Below are positions 21,044-32,600 of a stretch of DNA of 64,000 nt, one piece after another (the stretch's first letter is position 1; each line of letters opens with the position of its first letter). Below the pieces are notes generated by a model that was not told the DNA's origin, made no database searches, and saw nothing but the letters and a program-made list of their open reading frames with translations. The position numbers and the translations under genes are program-made. This stretch comes from Vibrio splendidus. Its GTDB lineage: Bacteria > Pseudomonadota > Gammaproteobacteria > Enterobacterales > Vibrionaceae. The stretch covers positions 248,001 to 312,000 of the forward strand of contig NZ_MCUN01000013.1 of assembly GCF_002873455.1 (NCBI RefSeq). The letters are read 5' to 3'.

Positions 21044-21072
21044 GCTCGCGCCTTGTCGCGAGCTTGTTTTTT
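21044..21072 (+). terminator. Intrinsic terminator after hflD
   Basis: GCTCGCG and CGCGAGC pair over a 6-base loop and are followed by TTGTTTTTTG. It separates mnmA-hflD transcription from purB, which has its own operator. Confidence 0.8.
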
Positions 21073-21089
21073 GTACCAACACAATTCTC

Positions 21090-21105
21090 ACGCAAACGAT
21101 TGCGC
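21090..21105 (+). promoter_or_regulatory. PurR-type operator upstream of purB
   Basis: ACGCAAACGATTGCGC matches the PurR consensus ACGCAAACGTTTGCGT at 14 of 16 positions and lies 74 bases before the purB ATG, just after the hflD terminator. In E. coli the purB operator lies inside the gene; here it is at a promoter position. Confidence 0.75.
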
Positions 21106-21140
21106 AATGTGCGTGACAATTGAGATTGTTACTGGTATAA

Positions 21141-22550
<1,410 letters not shown>

Positions 22551-22579
22551 GATTCGAATTTCGAATCACAAAATAGACT

Positions 22580-22606
22580 AAGGCTTCCCATGTGGAAGCC
22601 TTTTTG
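22580..22606 (+). terminator. Intrinsic terminator of purB
   Basis: AAGGCTTCC and GGAAGCCTT form a 9-bp stem around a 5-base loop, followed by a T run. The following 180 bases up to the htpX terminator hold nothing I can recognise. Confidence 0.85.
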
Positions 22607-22781
22607 TTGAGCGAAATAATTGTATTGAGTACAAATGCCGTCAGCAAAAGAACACAAAACAATCCAACCTAATCGCCCTACTCATTTAAGCCCGTGCGGT
22701 ATCACCCAATAAATATCGTAACACTCTGCCACAATAACCCTGGTTCACCCAACGCATAGCCCTCGGTTGAATGCCAAGATC

Positions 22782-22808
22782 AAAAAAGGCCTCCCGAAGG
22801 AAGCCTTT
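22782..22808 (-). terminator. Intrinsic terminator of htpX
   Basis: Plus-strand AAAGGCCTCC and GGAAGCCTTT pair over CGAA with one wobble pair; on the minus strand the stem ends in six U residues. It lies 36 bases past the htpX stop. Confidence 0.85.
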
Positions 22809-22843
22809 CAAATGTAGCTTATCGACTACAGAATACGTCGCGA

Positions 22844-23707
22844 TTACAGGTTACGTAGAGACGCAATACGCTTGTCTAGCGGTGGGTGGCTCATTAGAAG
22901 CTCAGTAAGAGACTTCTTACCATTAATACCAAACGCCATCATAGAACCTTCTAGTTGTGGCTCATGGCTCACCTTTAGGCGCTCAAGCGCTGCAATCATC
23001 TTTTCTTTACCGACTAGGTTCGCAGCACCGGCATCAGCATGGAATTCACGATGACGGCTATACCACATCGTAATGAAGCTTGCTAAGAAACCAAATACCA
23101 ATTCCAGCACCATTGACACACCGAAGTACACCATCATGTTGCTGCCGCCTTCTTCTTCGTTGTCATTCGACGCAACAATGTTGGCGATGAAACGAGATAA
23201 GAAGATAACGAACGTGTTCACAACACCTTGCATTAGCGTCATTGTCACCATGTCACCGTTCGCGATATGGCTAACTTCATGCGCCAATACTGCTTCAGCT
23301 TCATCACGCGTCATGTTATGTAGCAGGCCTGTTGATACCGCTACCAATGAATCGTCACGCTTAGCACCCGTCGCGAATGCGTTGATGTCCGGCGAGTCGT
23401 AGATCGCCACTGTTGGCATACCAATACCAACTTGTTGAGACTGACGGCTTACCGTCTCCATCAACCAATGTTCAGTTTCGTTACGCGGGCTTTCAATGAC
23501 CATGCCGCCTACTGAGCGTAGCGCCATTTTCTTTGACATCATTAATGAGATGAATGAACCGCCAAAACCAAAGACCGCAGCCATTAACAACAGACCTGAA
23601 AGGCTTCCTGGTTGCATACCTGTGACAGCGTATACAATATTAAGAACAACACTTAGTACCAATACAACCGCAAGGTTGGTTGCAAGGAACAACATTACTC
23701 GCTTCAT
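22844..23707 (-). CDS. htpX: Membrane-bound zinc metalloprotease HtpX
   Basis: Inner-membrane quality-control protease that degrades misfolded membrane proteins in the envelope stress response. The 287-residue M48B protein has two N-terminal membrane helices (about 5-27 and 35-55), the zinc motif HEVSH (H143, E144, H147), two more hydrophobic segments around 155-210, and the third ligand region [13 protein letters not shown]. Length equals E. coli HtpX. In other bacteria it is Cpx-controlled; no CpxR box was confirmed here. Confidence 0.96.
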   Translation of the reverse strand: MKRVMLFLATNLAVVLVLSVVLNIVYAVTGMQPGSLSGLLLMAAVFGFGGSFISLMMSKKMALRSVGGMVIESPRNETEHWLMETVSRQSQQVGIGMPTVAIYDSPDINAFATGAKRDDSLVAVSTGLLHNMTRDEAEAVLAHEVSHIANGDMVTMTLMQGVVNTFVIFLSRFIANIVASNDNEEEGGSNMMVYFGVSMVLELVFGFLASFITMWYSRHREFHADAGAANLVGKEKMIAALERLKVSHEPQLEGSMMAFGINGKKSLTELLMSHPPLDKRIASLRNL

Positions 23708-23984
23708 TACTTATCTCCGCATGAAAGCTGTTTTTATAAAACTTATTGTTATAGACAAGGCAGACAGCAATTTATCGCAACCTTGAAGACTTATACTTAC
23801 TTATACATATAGTCTTAGATTAAGAAAACAAGGTTAAGCATTAAATTGCAACATTTGATTACGAGACTGTATTCGAATTAACCACGGTCTATTAGACCTA
23901 AGTCGTATGGTGTCGATATAACAATCCGTTTACAGTGACCTCAGATGATTTATTGGCTAGTCCATGTACAACAAGGGAAGAATC

Positions 23985-24152
23985 ATGGTTGAAGGTACTA
24001 ACACTCAAATGGCTATCGATTTACTGTGCTGTCACCTAGGGATTACTGAAGAAGAAGCAAAAAAGCAGATCGGAATCCTAACACCGCAAACGGCACAGGT
24101 AAAAATCACAGAAACACAGCAAGCACTAATGGGACTTACAAAAGAACATTAA
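23985..24152 (+). CDS. Small protein of unknown function, 55 residues
   Basis: A short frame beginning MVEGTNTQMAIDLLCCHLGI with a very good AGGGAAG ribosome-binding site five bases before the ATG, and followed by a strong terminator. An in-frame ATG seven codons earlier would place that site inside the gene. The chain looks like one or two amphipathic helices (LGITEEEAKKQIGIL), with a Cys-Cys pair and no membrane segment. It is monocistronic between htpX and bioD. I do not recognise the family. Confidence 0.65.
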   Translation: MVEGTNTQMAIDLLCCHLGITEEEAKKQIGILTPQTAQVKITETQQALMGLTKEH

Positions 24153-24217
24153 CCCCAAGCTTGCTTATTGAAAGACCAATTTTTTTATAAACTTATGGTC
24201 TAAAGGCTTAAAATAGC

Positions 24218-24243
24218 AAAAGGGCTGCAATCGCAGCCCTTTT
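24218..24243. terminator. Bidirectional terminator between the 55-residue gene and bioD
   Basis: AAAAGGGCTGC and GCAGCCCTTTT form a perfect 11-bp stem over AATC. It ends the small plus-strand gene and the bio operon from the other side. Confidence 0.9.
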
Positions 24244-24267
24244 CTTATTTAGTACACAAAGTGGGTA

Positions 24268-24951
24268 TTAAAGCGCAAGCAAAGGCTGCACATCAATGTA
24301 CTTACCAATGTTCTTAGACTTTGCTCTTGGTACGTAGGGGATTTCACCTAACTTCGGCGCACCTAGCTTGTCTTCAAGCATCGTAATAATCTCGGCGTAA
24401 TGCTCAGTACCCGGGTTAATACGGTTTGCAACCCAACCTACTAGGTTTAGGCCGTCGGCACGAATCGCTTCAGCAGTTAACAGGGCGTGGCTCAAACAGC
24501 CAAGCTTAATACCAACTGTCAGGACAACCGGAAGCTGCTCTTTTTTAACCCAGCTAGATAAGTATTCGTCATCTGAAACCGGCACACGCCAACCACCAGC
24601 ACCTTCAACTAAAACGATGTCAGAGTTTTGCTTATGCTCTTCTAGCTTCGCTGATAATACCGCTTCATCAACCACGACACCGTCATGCTTTGCAGCGATG
24701 TGAGGCGATGATGGGAGCAGCAATGCGTAAGGGTTAACGTCTTCGTAAGCAACATCTTGCGTCGCCGCTTCTTGAAGATGCAATGCATCACTATTACGTA
24801 ACCCTTCAGGATATTGTTCACACCCAGCAGCAACTGGCTTATAACCAATTGTTGATAAATCTTGTGCGGCCAAAGCTTGAAGGATCGCTTTTGAAACCAC
24901 AGTTTTTCCCACTTCGGTATCCGTACCTGCAATAAATAATGCATCAATCAT
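24268..24951 (-). CDS. bioD: Dethiobiotin synthetase
   Basis: Forms the ureido ring of dethiobiotin from DAPA, CO2 and ATP. The 227-residue P-loop enzyme shows GTDTEVGKT at residues 9-17, the substrate strand GYKPVAAG, and [10 protein letters not shown]. The start is the ATG at 24951, overlapping the bioC stop as ATGA; a start seven codons earlier lies inside bioC and is unlikely. Last gene of the bioBFCD operon. Confidence 0.95.
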   Translation of the reverse strand: MIDALFIAGTDTEVGKTVVSKAILQALAAQDLSTIGYKPVAAGCEQYPEGLRNSDALHLQEAATQDVAYEDVNPYALLLPSSPHIAAKHDGVVVDEAVLSAKLEEHKQNSDIVLVEGAGGWRVPVSDDEYLSSWVKKEQLPVVLTVGIKLGCLSHALLTAEAIRADGLNLVGWVANRINPGTEHYAEIITMLEDKLGAPKLGEIPYVPRAKSKNIGKYIDVQPLLAL

Positions 24952-25751
24952 AATTGAATAACCCCTAAACAAACTTGATATGTTGCTGGTAAGAAACCTT
25001 GATGGTTTTTGAACTCTCGATATTCCCGTTCAACAAGCTGCAACATGCGGCGACTTGTTAAACCTTGTGAGCGACCACTTACGTGATTTGCGCCAATACC
25101 TTTAAGGTCGCGCATCAGTTCAAACGCAGTGTCGTACCAAACGATAATGGTGGGCAAGTCTAGTTGATGAGCCGTACAGCTAGATTGCGCTAACGCAATT
25201 TTTACCTGATTGATTGTAATAAAATGGTTAACGTGTTGATGTGTGTCAATTTTGCTCCACGATTTTTTTAACTCAAATAGTGACTCTTCAAGCAAAGTTG
25301 AGAAAATTACTTGCCCTCCGTCACAGGTTACACGCTTCATTTCTCTTAAAGGTAACGATAAGTCGTCACACCATTGCAACGCTAAGCTAGAAAAAACAAC
25401 GTCAAAGCACCCATCTTGGAATGGGAGTTGCTCGGCATCAGCTTGTTGATATAAAGAGACCGATGTACCACAACGTTGCTTTGCCTTTTTCAACATTCCG
25501 ATAGATAGATCGGCGCATACCACTTCAGCACCACGTTTCATCATCTGTTCAGAAAAATAACCAGTACCGCAGCCTAAATCCAATACCTTTAAACCTGAGA
25601 GATCGTTCGGTAGTTTATCCAATAGACGATGGCCGACGTCACGTTGAAACTCAGCGTGTTTATCATAGGTTTCGGCTGCTTTACCGAAAGCTTCAGCAAT
25701 CGCACTCTTATCTTGGCCTACGTAATTATGCACTACTGCTTCTTGTGACAT
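24948..25751 (-). CDS. bioC: Malonyl-ACP O-methyltransferase
   Basis: Methylates malonyl-ACP so that the fatty acid machinery can build the pimeloyl chain of biotin. The 267-residue SAM methyltransferase has motif [16 protein letters not shown], the acidic strand VVCADLS, and [15 protein letters not shown]. Its ATG follows the bioF stop without a gap. No bioH or other ester-cleaving gene is in the window, so the gatekeeper must be elsewhere. Confidence 0.94.
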   Translation of the reverse strand: MSQEAVVHNYVGQDKSAIAEAFGKAAETYDKHAEFQRDVGHRLLDKLPNDLSGLKVLDLGCGTGYFSEQMMKRGAEVVCADLSIGMLKKAKQRCGTSVSLYQQADAEQLPFQDGCFDVVFSSLALQWCDDLSLPLREMKRVTCDGGQVIFSTLLEESLFELKKSWSKIDTHQHVNHFITINQVKIALAQSSCTAHQLDLPTIIVWYDTAFELMRDLKGIGANHVSGRSQGLTSRRMLQLVEREYREFKNHQGFLPATYQVCLGVIQL

Positions 25752-26963
25752 TTACTGAGCCTCATTATTCAATTCGGTGTTTGTTTCAGTGTTCGATTCA
25801 AAGCTTAATGCGATGTTCCGTTCTATTGCTTGGATCAACGAGTCAGTTAACTGAAGAATCTGTTTCTGACTGTGGTTGGCCGTTAACGTAATTCGTAAAC
25901 GAGCAGTCCCTGTCGGAACTGTTGGTGGCCTTATCGCCGTTACCCAAGCTTGGTTACGCTTCAACTCTTCGGCAATAGATAACGCAGCTTGAGCTTCGCC
26001 AATCACAAACGGCTTAATCGGAGTCTGAGTATCAATAAAACCTTTCACGCCACTCATCTGCTCTGAATAAATAGCACCAAGTTCTTGGAGCTTTTCACGA
26101 CGCCACTCTTGCGTTTGAATCATCTGACACGCATGAGACAAAGCCACGGCTTGTGAAGGTGGCATTGCTGTCGAATAAACATGATGACGAGCAAACTGAG
26201 TTAAGTAGTCACCCACCTCTGACGAACAAAGAATCGCAGCACCTGAAAGGCCGAATGCTTTACCAAAGGTCACCACCAAAACATCAGGTGTTATTTGTGC
26301 CGCACTGCAGCTCCCTGCCCCTCTATCACCTAATACGCCGATACCGTGGGCATCATCAACCGCCAACCAACTGTCATATCGATTAGTCAGGTTAGATATC
26401 TGGCTGAGAGGCGCTTGATCGCCATCCATGCTGAACACACCTTCAGTCACGACCAAGGATTGTGGAGATCGGCTTAATAGCGACTCTAAATGTTGCGTGT
26501 CGTTGTGCTTAAAGCGTTTCATGGTTGCAGGTGAAAGTATCCCCGCTTCCATCAAGGAGGCGTGGTTAAGTTTGTCTTGCAACAGAGAGTCGTCTTTTTC
26601 GAGCAGAGAAAACAACAAAGCTTGATTAGCACTGAAACCAGAACTAAAGAGAATGGCACGCTCAAAGCCAAACCATTCACACAGCTGAGCCTCTAAATTT
26701 CGATGAGCAGGACTAAAGCCCGTGACCAATGGCGATGCTGCACTGCCAGCACCATATTGGGAAAGTCCGGTTTGCCATGCATCGACCAGTTCGGGATCGT
26801 TCGCCAAGCCTAAGTAATCATTACTCGAAAAGTTAATGAAGCTAGAACCTTCGCTAGTAAGCAAAGGACTATTGCTGTTTTCGAGTACCTTGAGTTGACG
26901 AGTTAACCCTTGCTCACGGCGATGAGCAAGGGCACTTTTGATGCGAGATTTAAACAGTGGCAT
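25752..26963 (-). CDS. bioF: 8-amino-7-oxononanoate synthase
   Basis: PLP enzyme joining pimeloyl-ACP (or CoA) with alanine. Of the alpha-oxoamine synthase family: SSNDYLGLA near the N-terminus, [31 protein letters not shown], and the Schiff-base Lys in [13 protein letters not shown]. The C-terminal tail is Asn/Glu-rich ([14 protein letters not shown]), not part of the fold. The start is taken as ATG at 26963 (MPLFKSRI), which overlaps the bioB end by 14 bases; longer starts have no family support. Confidence 0.94.
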   Translation of the reverse strand: MPLFKSRIKSALAHRREQGLTRQLKVLENSNSPLLTSEGSSFINFSSNDYLGLANDPELVDAWQTGLSQYGAGSAASPLVTGFSPAHRNLEAQLCEWFGFERAILFSSGFSANQALLFSLLEKDDSLLQDKLNHASLMEAGILSPATMKRFKHNDTQHLESLLSRSPQSLVVTEGVFSMDGDQAPLSQISNLTNRYDSWLAVDDAHGIGVLGDRGAGSCSAAQITPDVLVVTFGKAFGLSGAAILCSSEVGDYLTQFARHHVYSTAMPPSQAVALSHACQMIQTQEWRREKLQELGAIYSEQMSGVKGFIDTQTPIKPFVIGEAQAALSIAEELKRNQAWVTAIRPPTVPTGTARLRITLTANHSQKQILQLTDSLIQAIERNIALSFESNTETNTELNNEAQ

Positions 26964-28002
26964 CGTAGAACATGTCATCTTTCGTTGGACGAGCAGCAAC
27001 GCGCTCCACCACTTGATCTAACAGTTCGTTTTCTTGAATTTCATCAGGCTTCTGAGCCACTTGTTGGCTGTTGATACCTAACTTCTTAAACAGCTGCATA
27101 TCCGTGTCTTCATCTGGGTTTGGTGTAGTCAGTAGCTTACAACCGTAGAAGATAGAGTTAGCGCCAGCCATGAAGCACATCGCTTGCATCTGTTCGTTCA
27201 TATTCTCACGGCCTGCAGATAAACGAACCGCAGACATTGGCATCATGATACGAGCAATCGCAATCAGCTTGATAAAATCGAAAGACTCAACATCGTCGAC
27301 GTTTTCCATCGGTGTGCCTTTCACTTTTACGAGCATGTTGATTGGCACACTTTCAGGGTGTACAGGAAGGTTAGCAAGTTCAACAAGTAAGCCAGCACGG
27401 TCATTGGTACTTTCCCCCATACCAATGATGCCGCCAGAGCAAATCTTCATACCGGCATCACGCACGTGAGATAAGGTATCTAAACGATCTTGGTAAGTAC
27501 GAGTAGTAATGATGCTGCCGTAGAACTCAGGAGACGTATCAAGGTTATGGTTGTAGTAATCTAAACCCGCATCCGCTAGCTCACCTGCTTGATCGGGCGT
27601 TAACATGCCTAGTGTCATACAGGTTTCCAAACCCATGCCTTTCACACCTTTGATCATGTCAGTTAGGTGAGGCATATCGCGCTCTTTCGGGTTTTTCCAT
27701 GCCGCGCCCATACAGAAGCGAGTTGAGCCCGCATTCTTAGCTTTTAGCGCAGCATCCAAAACACGTTCGACTTCCATTAAGCGTTCTTTGTCGACATCCG
27801 TTCGGTAGTGAGCACTTTGAGGGCAGTACTTACAGTCTTCAGGACAAGCACCCGTCTTTATCGATAAAAGCGTACTTACTTGCACGTGGTTGTGCTCTTG
27901 GTACCGTCTATGAACGACTTGAGCTTCAAACATTAAATCCATAAACGGTTTTTCAAGCAGTGCTGTTACTTCAGCAACTGTCCAGTCATGACGAACTTCC
28001 AC
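26950..28002 (-). CDS. bioB: Biotin synthase (radical SAM)
   Basis: Inserts sulfur into dethiobiotin. The radical SAM cluster cysteines are C53, C57 and C60 in [13 protein letters not shown], the same numbering as E. coli Bio[23 protein letters not shown] and SAGRENM carry the [2Fe-2S] and substrate contacts. The start is GTG at 28002 (MEVRHDWTV), with AAAAAGGA seven bases upstream and 350 residues, the V. cholerae length. Frames starting at the ATGs further upstream would add up to 18 unconserved residues. First gene of bioBFCD, divergent from bioA. Confidence 0.96.
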   Translation of the reverse strand: MEVRHDWTVAEVTALLEKPFMDLMFEAQVVHRRYQEHNHVQVSTLLSIKTGACPEDCKYCPQSAHYRTDVDKERLMEVERVLDAALKAKNAGSTRFCMGAAWKNPKERDMPHLTDMIKGVKGMGLETCMTLGMLTPDQAGELADAGLDYYNHNLDTSPEFYGSIITTRTYQDRLDTLSHVRDAGMKICSGGIIGMGESTNDRAGLLVELANLPVHPESVPINMLVKVKGTPMENVDDVESFDFIKLIAIARIMMPMSAVRLSAGRENMNEQMQAMCFMAGANSIFYGCKLLTTPNPDEDTDMQLFKKLGINSQQVAQKPDEIQENELLDQVVERVAARPTKDDMFYDATV

Positions 28003-28068
28003 GTGTCGATCCTTTTTTATTATTTGATGTTTCATCTCTATCAATAGAGATTGCATTTATGCTTGGCT

Positions 28069-28096
28069 AGTCTACCGACAAGCTTTAGACTGTCAA
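28069..28096 (-). promoter_or_regulatory. Candidate bioB promoter
   Basis: On the minus strand a perfect -35 TTGACA (plus 28091-28096) is followed after 16 bases by TAGACT (plus 28069-28074). The -35 lies inside the left arm of the BirA-type operator, so bound repressor would cover it. Confidence 0.55.
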
Positions 28097-28123
28097 CACA
28101 TTGATAATATAAAAAGTTTACAT
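28090..28123. promoter_or_regulatory. BirA-type biotin operator between bioB and bioA
   Basis: CTGTCAACA and AGTTTACAT, separated by 16 bases, resemble the BirA operator TTGTAAACC-N16-GGTTTACAA at 6 and 7 of 9 positions. The position in the face-to-face bioA/bioB gap matches the E. coli arrangement. Divergence in the left arm is explained by its overlap with the bioB -35. Confidence 0.7.
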
Positions 28124-28161
28124 CTGGTTATTTTTTAATCACATTAAGAATGGAAGTTACT

Positions 28162-29439
28162 ATGGATCTCGCCTTTGATCGCCAGCATATCTGGCATCCC
28201 TATACATCAACGTTAACACCTCTGACCTGCTACCCAATCACCAACGCAGACGGTGTTTACCTAGAATTAGAAGGCGGAAAACGAATTATTGATGGTATGT
28301 CATCTTGGTGGTCAACCATCCATGGCTACAATCATCCAGAACTTAATGCTGCGGCTCACGGTCAAATAGACAAAGTTTCACACGTTATGTTCGGTGGTAT
28401 TACCCACCAGCCCGCTATTGATTTATGTAAGAAACTTTTGAATCTAGCACCCAGTAATCTAGAACATGTATTCTTGGCCGATTCAGGTTCAGTAGCCGTA
28501 GAGGTTAGCCTCAAGATGGCTCTCCAATACTGGCATGCTAAAGGACAACCTCGTTCAAAATTCCTCACGCTGAGAGATGGCTACCACGGTGATACCTTTG
28601 CGGCGATGTCGGTGACTGATCCAGATAACTCGATGCACAGCCTCTACAAAGGCTTTTTACCTGAGCACATTTTTGCTGATTCACCAAAAACGGGATTTTG
28701 GGATCAATGGGACGCAAACGACATCAACAGCTTTAAAGAAAAGCTAGCCGCACACCACCAAGAAGTTGCTGCCGTGATCTTAGAGCCAATCGTTCAAGGT
28801 GCTGGCGGTATGCGTATCTACCATCCTGAATTTCTGAGACAGGTTCGCTTGCTGTGTGATGAATTCAACGTCTTGCTGATCTTGGATGAGATTGCGACCG
28901 GATTTGGCCGTACAGGGAAACTTTTTGCTTGCGAACATGCCGATATTCAACCGGATATCTTATGTGTAGGTAAGGCGCTAACTGGTGGCTACATGACCCT
29001 TTCAGCAACGCTGGCGAGTAAAGAAGTCGCTGACACCGTATGTGGCGGTGAAGCGGGGTGTTTTATGCACGGGCCAACCTTCATGGGTAACCCATTGGCT
29101 TGCGCAGTGGGTGCGGCAAGCTTGTCCATCATAGAGCAAGGTCATTGGCAAAATCAGACTCAACAGATTGAACAACTCTTCTCTGAGTTACTACCGCCTC
29201 TACTCGAGCATGAACGGGTTAAAGACGTTCGTTGGTTGGGGGCTATTGGCGTCGTTGAAACTCACACGCCTGTCGATATGGAAACCATCCAAGCGCACTT
29301 TGTTGATCAAGGCGTTTGGATCCGTCCATTTGGTAAGTTGATTTATATGATGCCTCCTTTCATTAGCAAACCGGAACATATTCAACAACTTGTGAAGTCA
29401 ATCGATTCAGCAATCAAGGATCCAGCTTGCTTTAAATAA
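28162..29439 (+). CDS. bioA: Adenosylmethionine-8-amino-7-oxononanoate aminotransferase
   Basis: Transfers the amino group of SAM to KAPA to give DAPA. The roughly 425-residue class III PLP aminotransferase shows DRQHIWHPYTS, MSSWWSTIHGYNHP, ADSGSVAVEVSLKMA, LDEIATGFGRTG, and the Schiff-base lysine in CVGKALTGGYM. The start is ATG at 28162 (MDLAFDRQH) with GGAAG upstream; an ATG four codons earlier precedes that site. Expression should be repressed through the BirA-type box. It ends at a strong terminator. Confidence 0.95.
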   Translation: MDLAFDRQHIWHPYTSTLTPLTCYPITNADGVYLELEGGKRIIDGMSSWWSTIHGYNHPELNAAAHGQIDKVSHVMFGGITHQPAIDLCKKLLNLAPSNLEHVFLADSGSVAVEVSLKMALQYWHAKGQPRSKFLTLRDGYHGDTFAAMSVTDPDNSMHSLYKGFLPEHIFADSPKTGFWDQWDANDINSFKEKLAAHHQEVAAVILEPIVQGAGGMRIYHPEFLRQVRLLCDEFNVLLILDEIATGFGRTGKLFACEHADIQPDILCVGKALTGGYMTLSATLASKEVADTVCGGEAGCFMHGPTFMGNPLACAVGAASLSIIEQGHWQNQTQQIEQLFSELLPPLLEHERVKDVRWLGAIGVVETHTPVDMETIQAHFVDQGVWIRPFGKLIYMMPPFISKPEHIQQLVKSIDSAIKDPACFK

Positions 29440-29448
29440 ACCAGTAAC

Positions 29449-29494
29449 AACAGATAGAAACGCCTTAATTGGATGTTTCTATCTGTTATTTTTG
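29449..29494 (+). terminator. Intrinsic terminator of bioA
   Basis: AACAGATAGAAAC and GTTTCTATCTGTT form a perfect 13-bp stem around a 13-base loop, followed by ATTTTTTG. It separates the bio genes from the VieSAB-like block. Confidence 0.8.
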
Positions 29495-29607
29495 AAAGTA
29501 TAAAATCGACAAATAAGATTAATCTTAACCATAGAAATAAATAGAAAAAGAGTATTACCTATTGGATAAATACTCATCATAAAATGCCGAGACTTTATAT
29601 AGTCTCG
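29492..29607 (+). promoter_or_regulatory. Leader and promoter region of the VieSAB-like operon with three dyads
   Basis: TTGAAA (29492-29497) with TAAGAT 16 bases on (29514-29519) is a possible promoter. TAAGATTAATCTTA (29514-29527) is a perfect 14-bp palindrome overlapping the -10. GAGTATT/AATACTC (29550-29575) and CGAGACT/AGTCTCG (29588-29607) are perfect 7-bp inverted repeats that would form RNA hairpins just before the ATG at 29614. No Shine-Dalgarno sequence is visible. Confidence 0.45.
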
Positions 29608-29613
29608 AATATT

Positions 29614-32600
29614 ATGAAAAATTTTTTAATCTGCTTTTTTTCTCTACTGCCTTTATCTTTTCAAAGCCTTGCCTCTGAAATAAACCTCAGTGATGAACAA
29701 CTCAATTATCTACGTTCAAAGAAAACGATTGTTATTGCCAAACCTACCTACGTCTATAAACGAATGTGGGAAGATCTCATTGTAAATAAGAATCACAGAT
29801 CCGAATCCGAAATTGTTCAATTATTAGAACAAAAACTGGGTATCGACATAGTTGTTAAAGATTACTTATCTTCTCGAGCTCTACATAAGGCCATTAAGAA
29901 CGGAGAGGCCGACCTAACCTTTGGTTATGCTCAAACAAAAGAGCGTGATGAGCATTTCGCTTTTTCTAGCAACCTGTACGAAATACCCAATGTGTATTGG
30001 TACCGAGACGAAAACACGCAAAATAATTCGAAGAAAGAGCTAACGTGGGCTTGTATTCGCAATTCAATGTTTTGTCAGGTCATCAAAGACCAAGGTAACT
30101 CTAAAATCATATTTGTAAACAATACCCCCGAGTTAATTACTGCTCTTTCGGTAGGTAATGCGGACGCTACCGTTCTCGATTTGACATCCATACAAAGCTA
30201 TTACTCTGTTGTGACCCCTGGAGAATGGCAAGGTAATTTGGAATACTCGAGAGAGATACCTTCTTTTAGTATTCAAATAATGATGAGAAAAGAAGATAAG
30301 CAACTGAAATCAATCGTCGATCGCTTACTCATTAGTAACGCCGAAGATATTGCCCTACGTTACTCAGATTATTTCTTCCATTTTTATGATGATTTGATTA
30401 ATCAAGTACTAGAAGGTGAATATGATCGTCACACTATTCGATACACCGTAAGTGAAAACACATACCCATATTCTTATTTGGATCCTGCAAGTAAAAAAAC
30501 GGTTGGATTTATTCATGACGCAGTAGCATTAATCTCAAGAAAGCTTGGTGTTTCTTTTGAATACATCCCACCAGACGGCAAAGACATTGTCGATATGTTG
30601 AGAAACAGAGAGGTCGAATTCCTACCGGGGTTCGATGTCGAGCAACCCAACAATCAAGAGTTCCAATTCAGCCAACCTTTTATGACGCTTGATTGGGCTT
30701 ACACAGAAGCCAATAAACCGTGGGATGTTAAACGCACTGCGATACTCGATAGAACCGGTTATTTTATTCAAAAAGACTCTCTCAATGCTGACTTGGCAGA
30801 CGCAGTCCTATATCAAGATATTGACTCTCTAATCAATGATATGAGCAATGGAAAGATCACTCACGCGTACATTCCTCAAAGCATCGCGAATCTTTATGTC
30901 TATAACGGGTATGGCAATATCTTTCATATTATCGCGAGTGACGAAAGCGCACCACTTTCTCGAAAAATGGGCGTCATTCTTCGTAAAGACTCTACATTCT
31001 TACAGAATGTGATTAATTCAGCGGTGTCATTGACCACACAAAATGAAATCGACTTATTGACCCTGAAGCATCACAACATCACTGCACAATATGGCTACAG
31101 TAAAGAGCGTATTATCGCTTATACCCTAATGATCTCATGCATAGTGTTCGCGTTGACCATTTTTGGTTTGGTAAGAACACGTAGACTGTCTTTATCACTA
31201 ACGCGTGCTCAGTTATCAGAGCAACGTAGCTACGATCAGATCCAGTGGTTAACTGATCTACTAGACAACCTACCTAGCCTCATTGCTATTCATGACCAAA
31301 ATGGTCAATTGATTCTAGCGAACAGCGCTTTCGATAAGCAGATGTCTGCATGCCGTTCTCTGGCTCATGGAGAAAGACCAAGTTTTTGCTGGCTCAATGA
31401 TCAGGATGAACAATTGAGTGACAAACTTGGTATCTGGAGCACCATAAAATGTAATTGCAGTAGCGGCGAGCAACACTTTAGGGTGATTCGCCAATACCTC
31501 GAAAACGCACCGAAAGATGATTCTTACATAGTGACCGTGCTCGATGACCTGACAAAGTGGGAGAAACAGCAGCGTGAGCTCGAAGTTTCAAATAAAAAAG
31601 CTCAAGAGGCGATCAAAGCTCGAGATCTATTCTTAGCGATCGTTAGCCATGAACTGCGTACACCGATTGCAGCCATGATTGGCCTTATGGAACTGCTGAG
31701 TACCAAAATAGAAAATAAAGATGACGTGGAGCTTCTTAGCAATGCTCAGTTATCTGCGGAGCGCTTAAAGCTGCTTGTCAGCGATATTCTCGACATCTCA
31801 AAAATGGAGGCTAATCAGCTTCATTTAGAGTCTAAGGTGAGCAACATCTATGAAGAACTGTGCCCTATTTTTAGAACCTTTGAGACAAATGCGCGATTAA
31901 ACAATCTTCAATTCAAACTTGATTGGAAAATGAACGCAATCGCGAGCGCAAGTTTAGACTGGTTAAGAGCGACACAAATACTCAATAACCTTCTAAATAA
32001 TGCCATTAAATTCACTGAAGATGGCTTCATTTTAGTTTCCGTTAAAGCATCTGCCACGCAACTGCAATTAACGATTACAGATACAGGTTGCGGAATGTCA
32101 GATCAGCAGATCACTCGAGCTTTTCAACCTTTCGCACAGGGTGACCACAGTATCAGCCGACGTTACGGCGGCACAGGCCTTGGCATAACAGTGGTTCAAC
32201 GCCTTGTGAACATGATGAACGGCGAGTTGAACATCGAAAGTAAACTAGGCTTGGGGACAAAAGTCACTATTACGCTGCCAATCAAAGGCGGCACAATTCC
32301 TATCATCGTCAACACTCCAATCTCTTGCGAAGACAGAGAAGTATTGTCGTGGCTTAAAGCTTGGAAAATCGATAGTCAAATGAATGATTATGGTCCGGTG
32401 ATTGAGCGTTCCACACAGTGGCAGAACTTGTATCCAGATTTACTGCTCAGCGATATTACTTCGCAAGGTAAAAGTGTGGCTCACACGCCGGCTATCGAAT
32501 ACCACTTTGCTGGTACCGTGCTGATCGCCGATGACGATCCCATTAACCGCTTGCTATTTGCCAAACAGCTCAAGCGCTTTGGCTTAACAACGATCATTGT

